A stretch of 6,359 nucleotides of DNA from an uncultured Flavobacteriia bacterium (GTDB lineage: Bacteria > Bacteroidota > Bacteroidia > Flavobacteriales_D > Crocinitomicaceae). This document shows, in pieces, positions 6,349 through 6,359 of the stretch (position 1 is its first letter; every line of letters begins with the position of its first letter). The notes under the pieces are model-generated. The model saw only the letters and a list, made by a program, of their open reading frames with translations, searched no databases and was not told the origin of the DNA. The DNA lies in the NCBI GenBank assembly GCA_903930085.1, contig CAIYXD010000202.1, positions 1 to 6,359 on the forward strand. Reading direction: 5' to 3'. The translations under genes were made by a program, and so were the position numbers.

Positions 6349-6359
6349 ATGCTGAAAAA
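6349..6359 (+). CDS. Start of next gene (only three codons visible)
   Basis: An ATG at 6349-6351 lies one base after the udk stop and reads Met-Leu-Lys before the edge. The tight spacing supports a co-transcribed gene. In flavobacterial genomes udk is often followed by a short septum-formation initiator (FtsB/DivIC-type) gene, and the start would suit that, but three codons cannot identify it. Confidence 0.45.

Noticed and set aside
1..6359. CRISPR arrays, tRNA or rRNA genes, insertion sequences
   Set aside because: No regularly spaced repeats, no cloverleaf-like or rRNA-like sequence, and no transposase motif or terminal inverted repeats were seen on either strand.

Overview
The window looks like chromosomal DNA of a Bacteroidota bacterium, most likely of the order Flavobacteriales. 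Four things point that way: AT-rich sequence, A-rich rather than Shine-Dalgarno-like leaders, one exact match to the Bacteroidota -7 promoter element (TAnnTTTG) at a sensible place, and a secreted protease with a C-terminal repeat-type extension typical of type IX-secreted proteins. The genus cannot be read from the sequence.

Layout. (1) 1-1472, minus strand: the first 490 codons of a secreted lysyl-endopeptidase-like serine protease. It has a signal peptide, propeptide, trypsin-fold catalytic domain and the start of a C-terminal adhesion-type domain. The gene runs off the left edge. (2) 1473-1812: 340 bp of AT-rich intergenic DNA with small inverted repeats. One of these, at 1783-1807, lies directly after the stop of the next gene. 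(3) 5354 down to 1813, minus strand: a compact four-gene operon. Its order is an extended SDR dehydrogenase (SDR-A), a CPBP-family multi-pass membrane protein, an alpha/beta hydrolase, and a second extended SDR (SDR-B). The first two junctions are TAATG stop/start overlaps and the third gap is 19 bp. (4) 5355-5726: a 372 bp divergent intergenic region with candidate promoters on both strands. (5) 5727-6347, plus strand: uridine kinase (udk), followed after one base by the first codons of another gene at the right edge.

How it fits together. The protease and udk are recognisable families with roles independent of the operon. The operon is the part that could be an undescribed system. It holds two dihydroflavonol-reductase-like SDRs, one cytosolic hydrolase with an atypical AxSxG nucleophile elbow, and one CPBP membrane protein whose active-site motifs are altered. 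The tight coupling implies one shared pathway. By inference only, that could be NAD(P)H-dependent modification of a lipid-like or polyketide-like substrate near the membrane. The substrate cannot be determined from this sequence.
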